Source: JAAYAN01 sp964437215 (GTDB taxonomy: Bacteria; Bacteroidota; Ignavibacteria; Ignavibacteriales; Melioribacteraceae). Taken from it: 34,388 bases of DNA. How positions within the stretch are numbered: position 1 is the stretch's first letter; each line of letters begins with the position of its first letter. The translations under genes and the position numbers were made by a program. Below, piece by piece: positions 1 to 8,240 of the stretch. The notes beneath the pieces were generated by a model that was given only the letters and a program-made list of their open reading frames with translations, did not search any database and was not told the DNA's origin. The stretch lies in assembly GCA_964437215.1 (NCBI GenBank), contig CAYTFZ010000017.1, positions 1-34,388 of the forward strand. The letters are read 5' to 3'.

Positions 1-160
1 CTGCCTGCCGGTTTGTAAACCTGGCTTTTGACTGGCAGGCACGGCGGTCTCCGGTTTCCCTTCTGCGTTCTCCGTTCTGTTTATCAGGCTCTTGACTGAC
101 GCTTTGCCCTTTGCCATTAACCTTTCACCGTTCACCCTTTTCCGCTATGCCCGAATATTG
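1..160. repeat. Degenerate low-complexity repeat and inverted repeat at left edge
   Basis: Bases 2-9 (TGCCTGCC) are an exact inverted match to 34-41 (GGCAGGCA), with a smaller palindrome GGTTTGTAAACC between them. From about 60 to 160 the minus strand is a purine-rich series of related short words such as GGTGAACGG, GGTGAAAGG and GGCAAAGGG. This composition differs from the AT-rich DNA that follows and from the coding regions. It looks like a dispersed intergenic repeat or a decayed tandem array. I cannot tell whether it recurs in the genome. Confidence 0.4.
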
Positions 161-417
161 CAATTCTTAGAATAGCATTACCGAAGTATTTAAATGAAAC
201 TATCCACTGCATTAAGAATGATAAAATCTTGATTCTCGAACGCCTCATAAGTCCCGACACCGAAAAATCCGCTGCCAAACCAGGAAGGTTTTCAAAACCA
301 TTTGAACTATACCTCAATTCTGTTCAAAAAAAGCGTTACTACACAATATTCCCAATAATTTCCCCGATATTTTCTTAACTCCTATCCATATTGACTATAA
401 CTTTTTTATTAGCTAAC

Positions 418-446
418 TTGATTTGAGAAAAAAATCCTTATATATT
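418..446 (+). promoter_or_regulatory. Candidate sigma-70-type promoter for katG
   Basis: TTGATT at 418-423 and TATATT at 441-446 are separated by 17 bases. That is 4 of 6 and 5 of 6 matches to the bacterial -35 and -10 consensus at ideal spacing. It would give a leader of about 205 bases before katG. In AT-rich DNA such matches arise by chance, so this is a candidate only. Confidence 0.3.
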
Positions 447-565
447 CTTAACAGGCTCGATTCATATAAATATTTCTTTTTACTAACTGTTCTTAAAAAT
501 TTTTAATCCTTAAGAAGTTAACTTGAAAGAATTTGTCAATTGCCTTTTATTCTAACAAAAATGAA

Positions 566-580
566 TTATAATAAATTGAT
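566..580 (+). promoter_or_regulatory. Weak PerR/Fur-like operator candidate upstream of katG
   Basis: TTATAAT at 566-572 matches the left half of the PerR box consensus exactly. The right half matches poorly. KatG genes are commonly under peroxide-responsive control (PerR, OxyR or Fur), so the position about 80 bases before the start is sensible, but the palindrome is incomplete. Confidence 0.2.
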
Positions 581-659
581 ATGTGTTTGATTACAAAAAG
601 ATACTTAAAGGTTTGAAAAAAGTGATGTTTTTATTTCCAACAGTATAAGGAGAAATTAT

Positions 660-2855
660 ATGAGTGAAGAAAGTAAATGTCCTGTAACGGGCAGATCGGG
701 AAGCAATTCCGCAGGAAGAGGCACTTCTAATAAAGATTGGTGGCCAAATCAGCTAAATATAGGCATACTTCATCAGCACGCTCCCGCATCCAATCCTTTA
801 GGTGCAGATTTTAATTATAAAGAAGAATTTAGGAAACTGGATTTGCAGGCATTAAAGAAAGATTTATATGCTTTAATGACAGATTCGCAGGATTGGTGGC
901 CTGCAGACTGGGGTCATTACGGAGGGTTATTTATCAGGATGTCCTGGCACAGTGCCGGAACTTACCGATCTGCCGACGGACGCGGCGGAGGCAACACCGG
1001 AAATCAGAGATTTGCTCCTATTAACAGCTGGCCTGATAATGCAAACCTCGATAAAGCCCGCCGTCTTCTTTGGCCTGTAAAACAAAAATATGGCAATAAA
1101 ATTTCGTGGGCAGATCTATTAATCTTAGCAGGAAATTGCGCTTTGGAATCGATGGGCTTCAAGACTTTCGGGTTCGGCGGCGGACGCGCCGATATTTGGC
1201 AGCCGGAAGAAGATATTTACTGGGGAAGTGAAAATACCTGGCTTGGAGATAAAAGATACAGTGGCGAACGCAATCTCGAAAACCCTTTGGCTGCTGTGCA
1301 GATGGGGCTTATTTATGTTAATCCCGAAGGACCGAATGGAAATCCCGACCCGATAGCTTCGGGCAAAGATGTACGCGATACATTTGCACGAATGGGAATG
1401 AATGATGAAGAAACTGTTGCACTTGTTGCGGGAGGACATACTTTCGGAAAAGCTCACGGTGCCGGCGATCCTAAATTAGTCGGACCGGAACCCGAAGCAG
1501 CTCCTTTAGAAGAACAAGGATTAGGATGGATAAACAAACTTGGAACCGGAAAAGGAGTTCACACAACAACAAGCGGCATTGAAGGAGCTTGGAAACCTAA
1601 TCCAACCAAATGGGATATGGGTTATTTTGATATGCTTTTCGGTTACGAGTGGGAATTGGTAAAAAGCCCCTCCGGCGCTTGGCAATGGCTTGCAAAGGAC
1701 GTTAAGGACGAGCATATGATTCCTGATGCTCACGATTCTTCAAAAAAACACAGACCTATGATGACTACAGCCGATCTTTCGCTTAGATTTGATCCGGTTT
1801 ACGAACCTATTTCACGCAGATTCCATAAAGATCCGGCTGCTTTTGCCGATGCTTTTGCGCGCGCCTGGTTTAAACTTACACATCGCGATATGGGTCCCAA
1901 ATCACGATATCTCGGACCGGAAGTGCCCGCCGAAGATCTTATCTGGCAAGATCCTGTTCCTGCAGTTGATTTTAGACTTGTTGATTTGAACGATATTGCG
2001 GATTTAAAGAAACAAATATTATCTGCCGGACTTTCAATTTCGGAATTGGTTTACACTGCCTGGTCATCGGCATCCACATTCCGCGGTTCCGATTATCGTG
2101 GCGGAGCAAACGGTGCGCGTATCCGCCTTGCGCCTCAAAAAGACTGGGAAGTTAATCAGCCGGCACAGCTTCAAAAAGTGCTTGGGATATTGGAAAACAT
2201 CCGTAACGGATTTAACAGTCCTAATAAAGACGGCAAAAAAATATCAATGGCAGATATAATTGTGTTAGCAGGCTGCGCTGCTGTTGAATCGGCTGCAAAA
2301 GCTGCGGGTTTTGATGTTGAGGTACCGTTTACTCCGGGACGCACCGACGCTAAACAGGAGCAGACAGATGTTGATTCTTTTGCCGTGATTGAACCTTTGG
2401 CAGACGGATTCAGAAATTATCAAAAACATAAATTTACAGTTCCGGCAGAAGAAATGCTGCTCGATAAAGCTCAGCTTCTTACACTCACCGCGCCCGAAAT
2501 GACTGTGCTTATAGGCGGTATGCGCGTATTGGGAGGAAATTTTGGAAACTCGAAAAACGGAGCTTTTACTGACAAAACCGGGGTGCTAAGCAACGACTTT
2601 TTTCTAAATCTGCTAAATATGAATACAAAATGGATTCCGATTTCCGAAGCAGGGGATTTATTTGAAGGACGCAACCGGAAAACAAACGAGCTGAAATGGA
2701 CAGGAACCCGGACAGATTTGATTTTTGGTTCAAATTCGCAGCTTCGCGCTATTGCAGAAGTTTATGCGCAAAATGATGCTAAAGAAAAGTTCGTTAAGGA
2801 TTTTATTGCTGCATGGAATAAAGTAATGAATCTTGACCGTTTTGATATTAAGTAA
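660..2855 (+). CDS. katG: Catalase-peroxidase KatG
   Basis: Bifunctional haem enzyme that breaks down hydrogen peroxide by catalase and peroxidase reactions, protecting against oxidative stress. The 731 residues match the usual length of the two-domain family. The N-terminal haem domain carries the distal triad R93, W96, H97 in the run RMSWHSAGTYR. The Trp-Tyr-Met adduct residues needed for catalase activity are W96, Y219 (GLIYVNPEGP) and M245. The proximal haem ligand is H260 (GGHTFGKAHG), with W318 and D372 as its partners. The C-terminal domain, from about residue 420, lacks the haem site, as is normal. The ATG is preceded by AAGGAGA at six bases spacing. There is no signal peptide, so it is cytoplasmic. 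It stands alone, convergent with the flagellar gene train, and ends at a strong terminator. Confidence 0.98.
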   Translation: MSEESKCPVTGRSGSNSAGRGTSNKDWWPNQLNIGILHQHAPASNPLGADFNYKEEFRKLDLQALKKDLYALMTDSQDWWPADWGHYGGLFIRMSWHSAGTYRSADGRGGGNTGNQRFAPINSWPDNANLDKARRLLWPVKQKYGNKISWADLLILAGNCALESMGFKTFGFGGGRADIWQPEEDIYWGSENTWLGDKRYSGERNLENPLAAVQMGLIYVNPEGPNGNPDPIASGKDVRDTFARMGMNDEETVALVAGGHTFGKAHGAGDPKLVGPEPEAAPLEEQGLGWINKLGTGKGVHTTTSGIEGAWKPNPTKWDMGYFDMLFGYEWELVKSPSGAWQWLAKDVKDEHMIPDAHDSSKKHRPMMTTADLSLRFDPVYEPISRRFHKDPAAFADAFARAWFKLTHRDMGPKSRYLGPEVPAEDLIWQDPVPAVDFRLVDLNDIADLKKQILSAGLSISELVYTAWSSASTFRGSDYRGGANGARIRLAPQKDWEVNQPAQLQKVLGILENIRNGFNSPNKDGKKISMADIIVLAGCAAVESAAKAAGFDVEVPFTPGRTDAKQEQTDVDSFAVIEPLADGFRNYQKHKFTVPAEEMLLDKAQLLTLTAPEMTVLIGGMRVLGGNFGNSKNGAFTDKTGVLSNDFFLNLLNMNTKWIPISEAGDLFEGRNRKTNELKWTGTRTDLIFGSNSQLRAIAEVYAQNDAKEKFVKDFIAAWNKVMNLDRFDIK

Positions 2856-2889
2856 TTGTTAAAAGTTTTTTACAGATTTATGATTTTAC

Positions 2890-2934
2890 CGGTTAATCAG
2901 GTTTAAGCATTTACGCCGATTAACCGTTTTTTTT
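2890..2934 (+). terminator. Rho-independent terminator after katG
   Basis: A perfect 9-bp stem, CGGTTAATC (2890-2898) with GATTAACCG (2918-2926), encloses a 19-base loop and is followed directly by eight T residues (2927-2934). It lies 35 bases after the katG stop. On the minus strand the hairpin has no T-run after it, so it mainly ends katG transcription. Confidence 0.85.
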
Positions 2935-2945
2935 GTTCTTTAAAT

Positions 2946-4829
2946 TCAGCTTGTGGATACTGAAGGAAAGATTAAAATTACTTTTGTTCCCTTATTCACA
3001 ACACTTTCAATCAGAAATTCGCCTTTTAACAATTTTGTCAGCCGGTATGCAATTGTAAGTCCCAAGCCTGCACCTTCATATTTCCGCTTATATCCCTCAT
3101 CTTCCTGCTGCATAAAAGGCTCAAGAACTTTTTCAATTTTGTCCTTATCAATCCCAATTCCGGTATCTTCTATTTCAATGCGGAAATGTGAATCGGAATA
3201 GATTGTGCGGATAGTTGCCAAACCCTTTTCTTTATTATATTTTATTGCATTATCTACAAGCATCCCTATAATTTTCCGGAATTTGCTTTCATCTCCTTCA
3301 AAATAAGAATCTTTTTCGTCCAAGTCGATCTCGAGAGATATATTTTTTGAAAGAGCTTTAATAAAATACTCTTGATATATGCTCTTAATTATCGAATTTA
3401 CATTGAATATTGTCATATCAAAATTGTAGCTGCCCGATTCCAAAATTGATACTTCAACAATATTATCCACAAGCGAAAGAAGTCTGTTAACGCCTTCTTT
3501 AAGCAAAGAAGAAATTTCAGGAAGCGATTCGTAATTATATGTTTTTAAATCGTCTTCAAGAAGATCGGAATACCCGACAATTGCATTCAGCGGAGTTCTT
3601 ATTTCGTGCGACATATTTGCTAAAAATGTAGATTTTAACTGATTAACCTGAGCTTCTTTTTTAAATGCTTCTTTCAATCTTTTCTCGTTAAGAAGCTGCT
3701 CTGTTATATCGGTTAAGTTAATTATAAATAACCGCACTTTTTCGAAAGGATCATCAGTATAAGTTATTTTGCAAATATATTCCTGCTTTGTAACATTATT
3801 CGGATACCTGAACTTTATAAATGCTTCGGGAACATCATTTATTTTTTCAATCATATTTTTAAGTACGCCGAAAAAATCCTTTTCTATTGCATCTTCCAGC
3901 AATGTGGAAGAATTACATTGGGAAGGAACCTTGAAAATTGAATAAAAATTGTCGTTAGCGCTTTCAAAAAATAAATTATCCTCTTCTTTCCTTACTATTA
4001 ATAGCAAATCCGAAATATTGTTAATAATTGATTTTTGTCTTTGTTCGGATTTTCGGATAATTCGGTTTTTTTGAATATAATTTGTTATATCGTGCGCAGT
4101 AAGTATAAAGTTCGAAGGTTCGGGACCGCTCTTTTTTATTGGCGTTAATTTCAATTCTTTGAACCAAAGTTCGCCTTCTTCGGTAATATCCGAAATAATT
4201 TTAATCCATTCTTTCCTATTTTTAATGCAATTCGAAAGTTCGGTGTATTCATTTTCCGCTAAATAATTTTCAAAAAGATCTGGCAGATATCTTTTATAAA
4301 TGTTTTCTATATCAACATTTAAGGCTGTTTCAAAAGATTTTGTTGAATAATTTATTATTCCTTTTTCGTCTGTTATTATTACGGGTACATCTCCGTATTC
4401 AAGAGCGTTGTGGAGATTGTTTATCCGGTTTTCAATTATTCTTCTTTCTTCAACTGTGGTTGTAACTATTATGAAATATTCATTTTCCTCAAGAAGAATT
4501 CTTTCCAGATCAACATAAAATCCTTCTGAGTTTTCTAAATTTTCGGAAAGAATAAACATTTCAAAACTAAGACTTCTGTAATTGCTGCTGACAATTCCCT
4601 GCAGAAAGTTTTGTAAATCCGGTTCGGTGTGCACTTGAGATAGAGGCTGTCCTTCGGATATTTTAAATTGGCGAGTAAATGCTTTATTGCAAAAAACAAT
4701 TTTCATTTCGCGGTTTATTACCGCAAAAGGTTTTGTATCAGGAAGTTCTTCTAGAGCTTTAAAATCCTGAACAGAACGATATTTGTTCAGGTTTTCGAGC
4801 GAGTATTGGCTTTCACTTTTTTCAGGCAT
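2946..4829 (-). CDS. Multi-PAS sensor histidine kinase
   Basis: Probable soluble sensor kinase, 627 residues from the ATG at 4829. Three PAS-like segments (about 25-125, 135-250 and 260-375) precede a complete kinase core. The HisKA box has the phospho-acceptor H408 in NMSHEIRTPLNAIVGYSDLL, the N box N527 (LVDNAIKY), the G1 box D555 (EDTGIGI) and the G2 box at 586-591 (GAGLGL). No membrane segment or attached receiver is visible, so the signal is likely cytoplasmic and the partner a separate receiver. A longer TTG-start version (4850) exists, but the ATG overlaps the upstream stop by only 8 bases, which suggests translational coupling. It is the last gene of the train and probably shares the sigma-28 promoter at 5504-5530. 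Its target is unknown; the nearby receivers are the obvious candidates. Confidence 0.88.
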   Translation of the reverse strand: MPEKSESQYSLENLNKYRSVQDFKALEELPDTKPFAVINREMKIVFCNKAFTRQFKISEGQPLSQVHTEPDLQNFLQGIVSSNYRSLSFEMFILSENLENSEGFYVDLERILLEENEYFIIVTTTVEERRIIENRINNLHNALEYGDVPVIITDEKGIINYSTKSFETALNVDIENIYKRYLPDLFENYLAENEYTELSNCIKNRKEWIKIISDITEEGELWFKELKLTPIKKSGPEPSNFILTAHDITNYIQKNRIIRKSEQRQKSIINNISDLLLIVRKEEDNLFFESANDNFYSIFKVPSQCNSSTLLEDAIEKDFFGVLKNMIEKINDVPEAFIKFRYPNNVTKQEYICKITYTDDPFEKVRLFIINLTDITEQLLNEKRLKEAFKKEAQVNQLKSTFLANMSHEIRTPLNAIVGYSDLLEDDLKTYNYESLPEISSLLKEGVNRLLSLVDNIVEVSILESGSYNFDMTIFNVNSIIKSIYQEYFIKALSKNISLEIDLDEKDSYFEGDESKFRKIIGMLVDNAIKYNKEKGLATIRTIYSDSHFRIEIEDTGIGIDKDKIEKVLEPFMQQEDEGYKRKYEGAGLGLTIAYRLTKLLKGEFLIESVVNKGTKVILIFPSVSTS

Positions 4830-5478
4830 CAATTGTAACAATCCGGTCAATTTTTATATTTTCATCATATGTTGCAGGAAACTCAAACCCATTAATAATA
4901 TTGAATCTTCCCAATTTTGAAATAAAAGTAAGAATTATTGTAAAAATATAATTTAACTCCAGCAACAGCTTGTTATCAATTGATTCAAGCAGTTTATCAA
5001 TTACCGGAACGTCTTGCCGGTTAATTTCATTAGCAATATTCAAATCAATAATTCTTTCAAAAAGAATTCCCAATGCATCGAGAGTATTTTTCTCCGGTTC
5101 TTCATCAAGGTTAATCTTTTCCTTTTTAAATTCTACTTTCAAAAGCGATTTGTGCCTTTTATTTTTATCATCTAAATATTGCTTGTAAATATTCAAAGAG
5201 TGCACTGTTTCTTTATAAAAAAAACCAAAATCGATTAATGTTGAAAACTCAAATTCGCTGTAAAAAAAGTGCAGATACAATTTTTCATCGCTTAAAATAT
5301 TTATATCTTTTGGAACCCAGTTAATCTTCGAAAGATAAATAGCTGCCGGCGAAAATATTATGGAATCGTTCCCGAAGACTTTTGATATCTGCGGCTTTTT
5401 CACATAATTTTCGTATGAATTTGTCCTGCCGCTTTTAGGCGACATATCCGGACCGATATTTAAAATTCGTTCAAGCAT
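4822..5478 (-). CDS. Unrecognised protein behind a sigma-28 promoter
   Basis: I do not recognise this 218-residue protein. It has no signal peptide or membrane segment. It is rich in Lys, Asp, Glu and Ile, with predicted mixed alpha/beta character. Residues about 38-50 (DSIIFSPAAIYLSKI) resemble the short D-x-V-x-x-S-x-x-A motif often seen in small flagellar-operon proteins, including the FlgM family; this is a weak resemblance. The start is set at the ATG 5478 because the longer TTG start at 5523 would lie inside a near-perfect sigma-28 promoter (5504-5530). It overlaps the following PAS kinase gene by 8 bases, so the two are probably made together and may act together. Confidence 0.7.
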   Translation of the reverse strand: MLERILNIGPDMSPKSGRTNSYENYVKKPQISKVFGNDSIIFSPAAIYLSKINWVPKDINILSDEKLYLHFFYSEFEFSTLIDFGFFYKETVHSLNIYKQYLDDKNKRHKSLLKVEFKKEKINLDEEPEKNTLDALGILFERIIDLNIANEINRQDVPVIDKLLESIDNKLLLELNYIFTIILTFISKLGRFNIINGFEFPATYDENIKIDRIVTIDA

Positions 5479-5503
5479 TATTTTTAGTATTGTATATTTA
5501 ATA

Positions 5504-5530
5504 TTATCGGCAGGGCGAAGCAAAAATTGA
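5504..5530 (-). promoter_or_regulatory. Sigma-28 (FliA) promoter
   Basis: Read on the minus strand, GCCGATAA (5511-5504) is an exact match to the FliA -10 consensus. Eleven bases upstream lies TCAATTTT (5530-5523), matching the -35 consensus TAAAGTTT at 6 of 8 positions with exact spacing. It sits between the stop of the receiver gene (5532) and the ATG at 5478, giving a leader of about 20 bases. It should place the unknown gene and the PAS kinase in the late flagellar class. Confidence 0.7.
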
Positions 5531-5531
5531 A

Positions 5532-6194
5532 TTAATCGAACTTAATCATACGGTTATTTTGGGCATACTGAATTATTTCGGGATTTTTGATATTTATAAG
5601 AGCATCCACGAATTTTTTAATTCTTTCAATTGACTCGTTTATTATGTATAAATCTTCTTTTATATTATTTTTTTCTTTTACGGATAATTCAGTTTCCAGA
5701 TTTTTTTGAGCCATAATAAGGCTGCTTAAAGGATTATTAATCTGATGCCCTAAAGTGCAAGCCAGTTCCACAACAGCTTTACTGTGTTCAATATTTTTAA
5801 GCTCGTTTTGAAGATTATGGATGCGAGTACCCGATCTTATTCTTGCAAGCAGTTCCTGGTTTTCAACCGGTTTTACTAAAAAATCATCTGCGCCAACATC
5901 AAGCCCCATTACTCTGTCTTTAAGCGATGCGCGTGCAGTAAGAACAATAAAATAAATAAGTTTAAATTCTTCTTTCTCTTTTAAAATATTGCAAAGCTGC
6001 AGCCCGTCCATCTGAGGCATCGTCCAATCTGCAACTATAACTTTCGGGGTAAAAGTCTCAAGAACTTTTAAAGCTTCGAGACCGTTTGCAGCAGACTTTA
6101 CCTCGTAGTTATTTTTAGTCAGAAGTCTGTCGAGAATAAACCGTGTATCATTCTCGTCCTCAACAATCAGTATTTTATCTTTTTCGGGTTCTAT
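5532..6194 (-). CDS. Receiver plus HisKA-like protein lacking an ordinary start codon
   Basis: The frame encodes a complete receiver domain with acidic pair E12, D13 (ILIVEDE), phospho-acceptor D56 (VIVADWTMPQMDG) and K108 (LVKPV), counted from an ATA codon at 6194. A HisKA-like dimerisation helix pair follows with H150 in LGHQINNPL, and the protein ends at residue 220 without an ATPase domain. It may therefore pass phosphate or dimerise but cannot be a kinase by itself. No ATG, GTG or TTG occurs between the preceding in-frame stop (6213-6215) and the internal ATG at 6020, which lies after the phospho-acceptor. The frame is probably the second half of one protein with the receiver at 6191-6583, broken by a one-base shift in an A-run; alternatives are an ATA/ATT start or programmed frameshifting. 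Confidence 0.75.
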   Translation of the reverse strand: MEPEKDKILIVEDENDTRFILDRLLTKNNYEVKSAANGLEALKVLETFTPKVIVADWTMPQMDGLQLCNILKEKEEFKLIYFIVLTARASLKDRVMGLDVGADDFLVKPVENQELLARIRSGTRIHNLQNELKNIEHSKAVVELACTLGHQINNPLSSLIMAQKNLETELSVKEKNNIKEDLYIINESIERIKKFVDALINIKNPEIIQYAQNNRMIKFD

Positions 6195-6583
6195 TTTACC
6201 AGATTCCTTACTTTATCTAAAAACATTTTAAAATCCGTAATCGGCTTAACAATATAATCATCAGCCGTACATTCATCAAAATTCAAGCTGTTTTTTGTTA
6301 ATTTTTTATAAGCAGTTATCATAATTAACGGAATATCTTTAAACTTTTCATCCTTTTTTATAAGATTGGTTAATGTTAATCCGTCATATTTCTGATTTTT
6401 ATAAAAAGTGTTTTTCAAAGAAACATCCATTATTATTAAATTCACAATTCCTTTTTCAAGAGCCTCAAAAGCTATACTGCCGTCTTCAGTCTGTATCAGC
6501 TCAAATTCATCTTTAGGAAAAAGATAAGAATAAAATTGCTGCGTAAAAGGATCGTCTTCAATAATTAACAATGTCTTTTTCAT
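6191..6583 (-). CDS. Single receiver domain protein (likely first half of a double receiver)
   Basis: A 130-residue CheY-like receiver: acidic cluster E9, D10, D11, phospho-acceptor D53, signalling Thr in the ITAYKK segment and K113 (IVKPI). A small insertion after the beta-3 strand (NTFYKNQKYDG) separates D53 from the usual MDG turn. The start overlaps the motB stop by four bases (ATGA). It ends at a TAG that overlaps an open frame encoding another receiver, shifted by one base across a run of four A residues (6194-6197). One extra A would fuse the two into a receiver-receiver-HisKA protein of about 350 residues. As it stands it could also act as a short CheY-like regulator. Confidence 0.85.
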   Translation of the reverse strand: MKKTLLIIEDDPFTQQFYSYLFPKDEFELIQTEDGSIAFEALEKGIVNLIIMDVSLKNTFYKNQKYDGLTLTNLIKKDEKFKDIPLIMITAYKKLTKNSLNFDECTADDYIVKPITDFKMFLDKVRNLVK

Positions 6584-7365
6584 ATATTTTCATTGTATTT
6601 AACAATAATGCTTATCCTTCGGTTAGCCGGATTTAAAGAATCTTCTTTAACTTTTAATCTGTTAGCTGCATAACCTCTTATTTCATCTATTTGTTCCATA
6701 TTAAGTCCGCCTTCAATTAATGCTCTGCGGGCAGAATTTGCTCTATCCGCGCTTAGTTCGTAATTTGTATAGCCCAAATTTCCGCCAGAATAAGCTCGAG
6801 AATCAGTGTGTCCTTCAATTATAAGTTTATTGTTTAACTTAGAAAGTTCGGATGCAATTATTAATAGCAGTTCCTTAGGTTTTTTCTTCAGAGTTGCTGT
6901 TCCAATTTCAAAAAAAACATCGTCTTTGCTATCCATAATTTCAATTTTCAACCCTTCTTCAACAATTTCTATGCTTATACTTTCTTTCATATAATCAAAT
7001 TTTTCGCTTCCTTTAAGTTGATTGGATAATTCCTGTCCCATAGCTTCGAGCTTTGCTTTTTCTCTTTCTTTGAAAGCTTCTTCATCAAGCACTTTGGGAG
7101 CAAGCGATGTTTTTCCTTCCTCGTCAACAAAAGATTGCCCCTGCCCTATATTATATCCAAGCGGATCTTTGAAATATCCGGCAACAGCTTCTTTCACTTT
7201 CGAATCCTGACCCATAATCCAAAGAACAATAAAAAGCGCCATCATCGCTGTAACAAAATCGGCATAAGCCACCTTCCAAGCTCCGCCATGATGACCTCCG
7301 CCTCCTTTTTTGGGCTTTTTTATTATTATGGGCTCTTGATTATGATCGCCCAGGTCCATTGCCAT
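6580..7365 (-). CDS. motB: Flagellar stator protein MotB
   Basis: Ion-channel and peptidoglycan-anchoring half of a flagellar stator. The 261-residue protein has a basic, Gly/His-rich cytoplasmic N terminus and a single membrane helix (about 34-52). Its proton-binding D36 sits in the run YADFVTAMMALFIVLW, which is the E. coli-type MotB signature. The C-terminal half is an OmpA-like peptidoglycan-binding domain (IEGHTD, then RANSARRAL). It overlaps the motA stop by one base (TAATG) and the next receiver start by four bases, so translation is coupled. The membrane helix suggests proton drive by family resemblance. A second, different motB lies at 9599. Confidence 0.95.
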   Translation of the reverse strand: MAMDLGDHNQEPIIIKKPKKGGGGHHGGAWKVAYADFVTAMMALFIVLWIMGQDSKVKEAVAGYFKDPLGYNIGQGQSFVDEEGKTSLAPKVLDEEAFKEREKAKLEAMGQELSNQLKGSEKFDYMKESISIEIVEEGLKIEIMDSKDDVFFEIGTATLKKKPKELLLIIASELSKLNNKLIIEGHTDSRAYSGGNLGYTNYELSADRANSARRALIEGGLNMEQIDEIRGYAANRLKVKEDSLNPANRRISIIVKYNENI

Positions 7366-8216
7366 TATTTGCCTCTCAGATAATTTTCAAGCTCCGAAAA
7401 AGAGGGGCGCGATCCGGAATAAATTGTTCTTCTGCCAATTTCAACTGCAACTATCGGCGGATTGCCTTTTGCATAAGCAACAACACAAGCTTTTATTGTT
7501 TCGAGATAACGGACTTCATCTTCTATCATATGTTCGATGTTTGTTGCTAATGGACCAACAAAACCATATGAAAGAAGAACACCAAGAAATGTACCTACTA
7601 AAGCAGCTGCAACGTGATGCCCAACAGCTTCAGCTCCGTCGTTAATGCTGCCCATAGTTACAATAATTCCTAAAACCGCTGCAACAATTCCTAATCCTGG
7701 AAAAGCATCGCCGACTTTTGAAAGCAAGTGAGCAGAAGGTTTTTGCTCGGCTTCGAATGTTTCTATTTCTACATCCATTAAAGCTTCCACTTCGTGAGGA
7801 GGTACTCCGCCCGAAAGCATAACTTTTAAAGTATCGCATAAATAAGTAATAGCAGTTTTATTATCTATCAGTGTTTTATTAGACGAAAAAATTTCGCTTT
7901 CATTCGGATTTTCTATATGTTTTTCAATTGCAAGAAGACCGTCGCGCTGAGCAACCAGAAATAAATCGTATAATACTTTCAATAATTTTAACGAATCGTC
8001 TTTTGAAGCGTGCTTTGCTTTTATTGCCTTAGGAATTGAACCGAACAGCTTAATAAGAGTTTCTTTTGGCGCCATTATTAAAAGACTTCCGAAAGCAGCT
8101 CCGCCAATTGTAACAAACTCCGAAATCTGAATCAGTGTTACAAGGTTTCCCCCTGCCATCGAAAAACCTACCACAAGACTAACAGCTACAACAGCTGCTC
8201 CTATAAGAATAAACAT
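7365..8216 (-). CDS. motA: Flagellar stator protein MotA
   Basis: Inner-membrane stator subunit that converts ion flow to torque on FliG. At 283 residues it has the usual length, with four membrane helices (about 2-20, 33-50, 168-190, 202-225). The torque residues R91 and E98 sit at nearly the E. coli spacing (RDGLLAIEKHI) and the conserved channel proline P173 is present (DAFPGLGIV). The C-terminal cytoplasmic tail is intact. It is paired with motB directly downstream (one-base overlap). It is clearly different from the second MotA at 10282, so the genome encodes two stator types. Confidence 0.95.
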   Translation of the reverse strand: MFILIGAAVVAVSLVVGFSMAGGNLVTLIQISEFVTIGGAAFGSLLIMAPKETLIKLFGSIPKAIKAKHASKDDSLKLLKVLYDLFLVAQRDGLLAIEKHIENPNESEIFSSNKTLIDNKTAITYLCDTLKVMLSGGVPPHEVEALMDVEIETFEAEQKPSAHLLSKVGDAFPGLGIVAAVLGIIVTMGSINDGAEAVGHHVAAALVGTFLGVLLSYGFVGPLATNIEHMIEDEVRYLETIKACVVAYAKGNPPIVAVEIGRRTIYSGSRPSFSELENYLRGK

Positions 8217-8240
8217 AAAATATTGTCCAAATATTGAATT

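Larger units (their letters stand above)
161..659. other. Non-coding region upstream of katG
   Basis: About 500 bases without a supportable gene, strongly AT-rich from about 340 onward. It holds the proposed katG promoter (418-446), a weak PerR/Fur-like box (566-580) and the katG ribosome binding site AAGGAGA at 647-653. A 61-codon minus-strand reading frame at 132-317 has no recognisable family or ribosome binding site and is not called. Confidence 0.6.

Noticed and set aside
132..317. 61-residue minus-strand reading frame
   Set aside because: No ribosome binding site and no family resemblance, and its 3' end enters the degenerate repeat. It is probably chance or a decayed remnant.
1125..1457. 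110-residue minus-strand frame inside katG
   Set aside because: It lies opposite a strongly conserved coding region and has no domain; an antisense shadow.
4850..4850. TTG start for the PAS kinase
   Set aside because: It adds seven residues and a 29-base overlap; the ATG at 4829 gives a neat 8-base coupled overlap.
5523..5523. TTG start for the unknown gene at 4822
   Set aside because: It lies inside the sigma-28 promoter, upstream of the expected transcript start.
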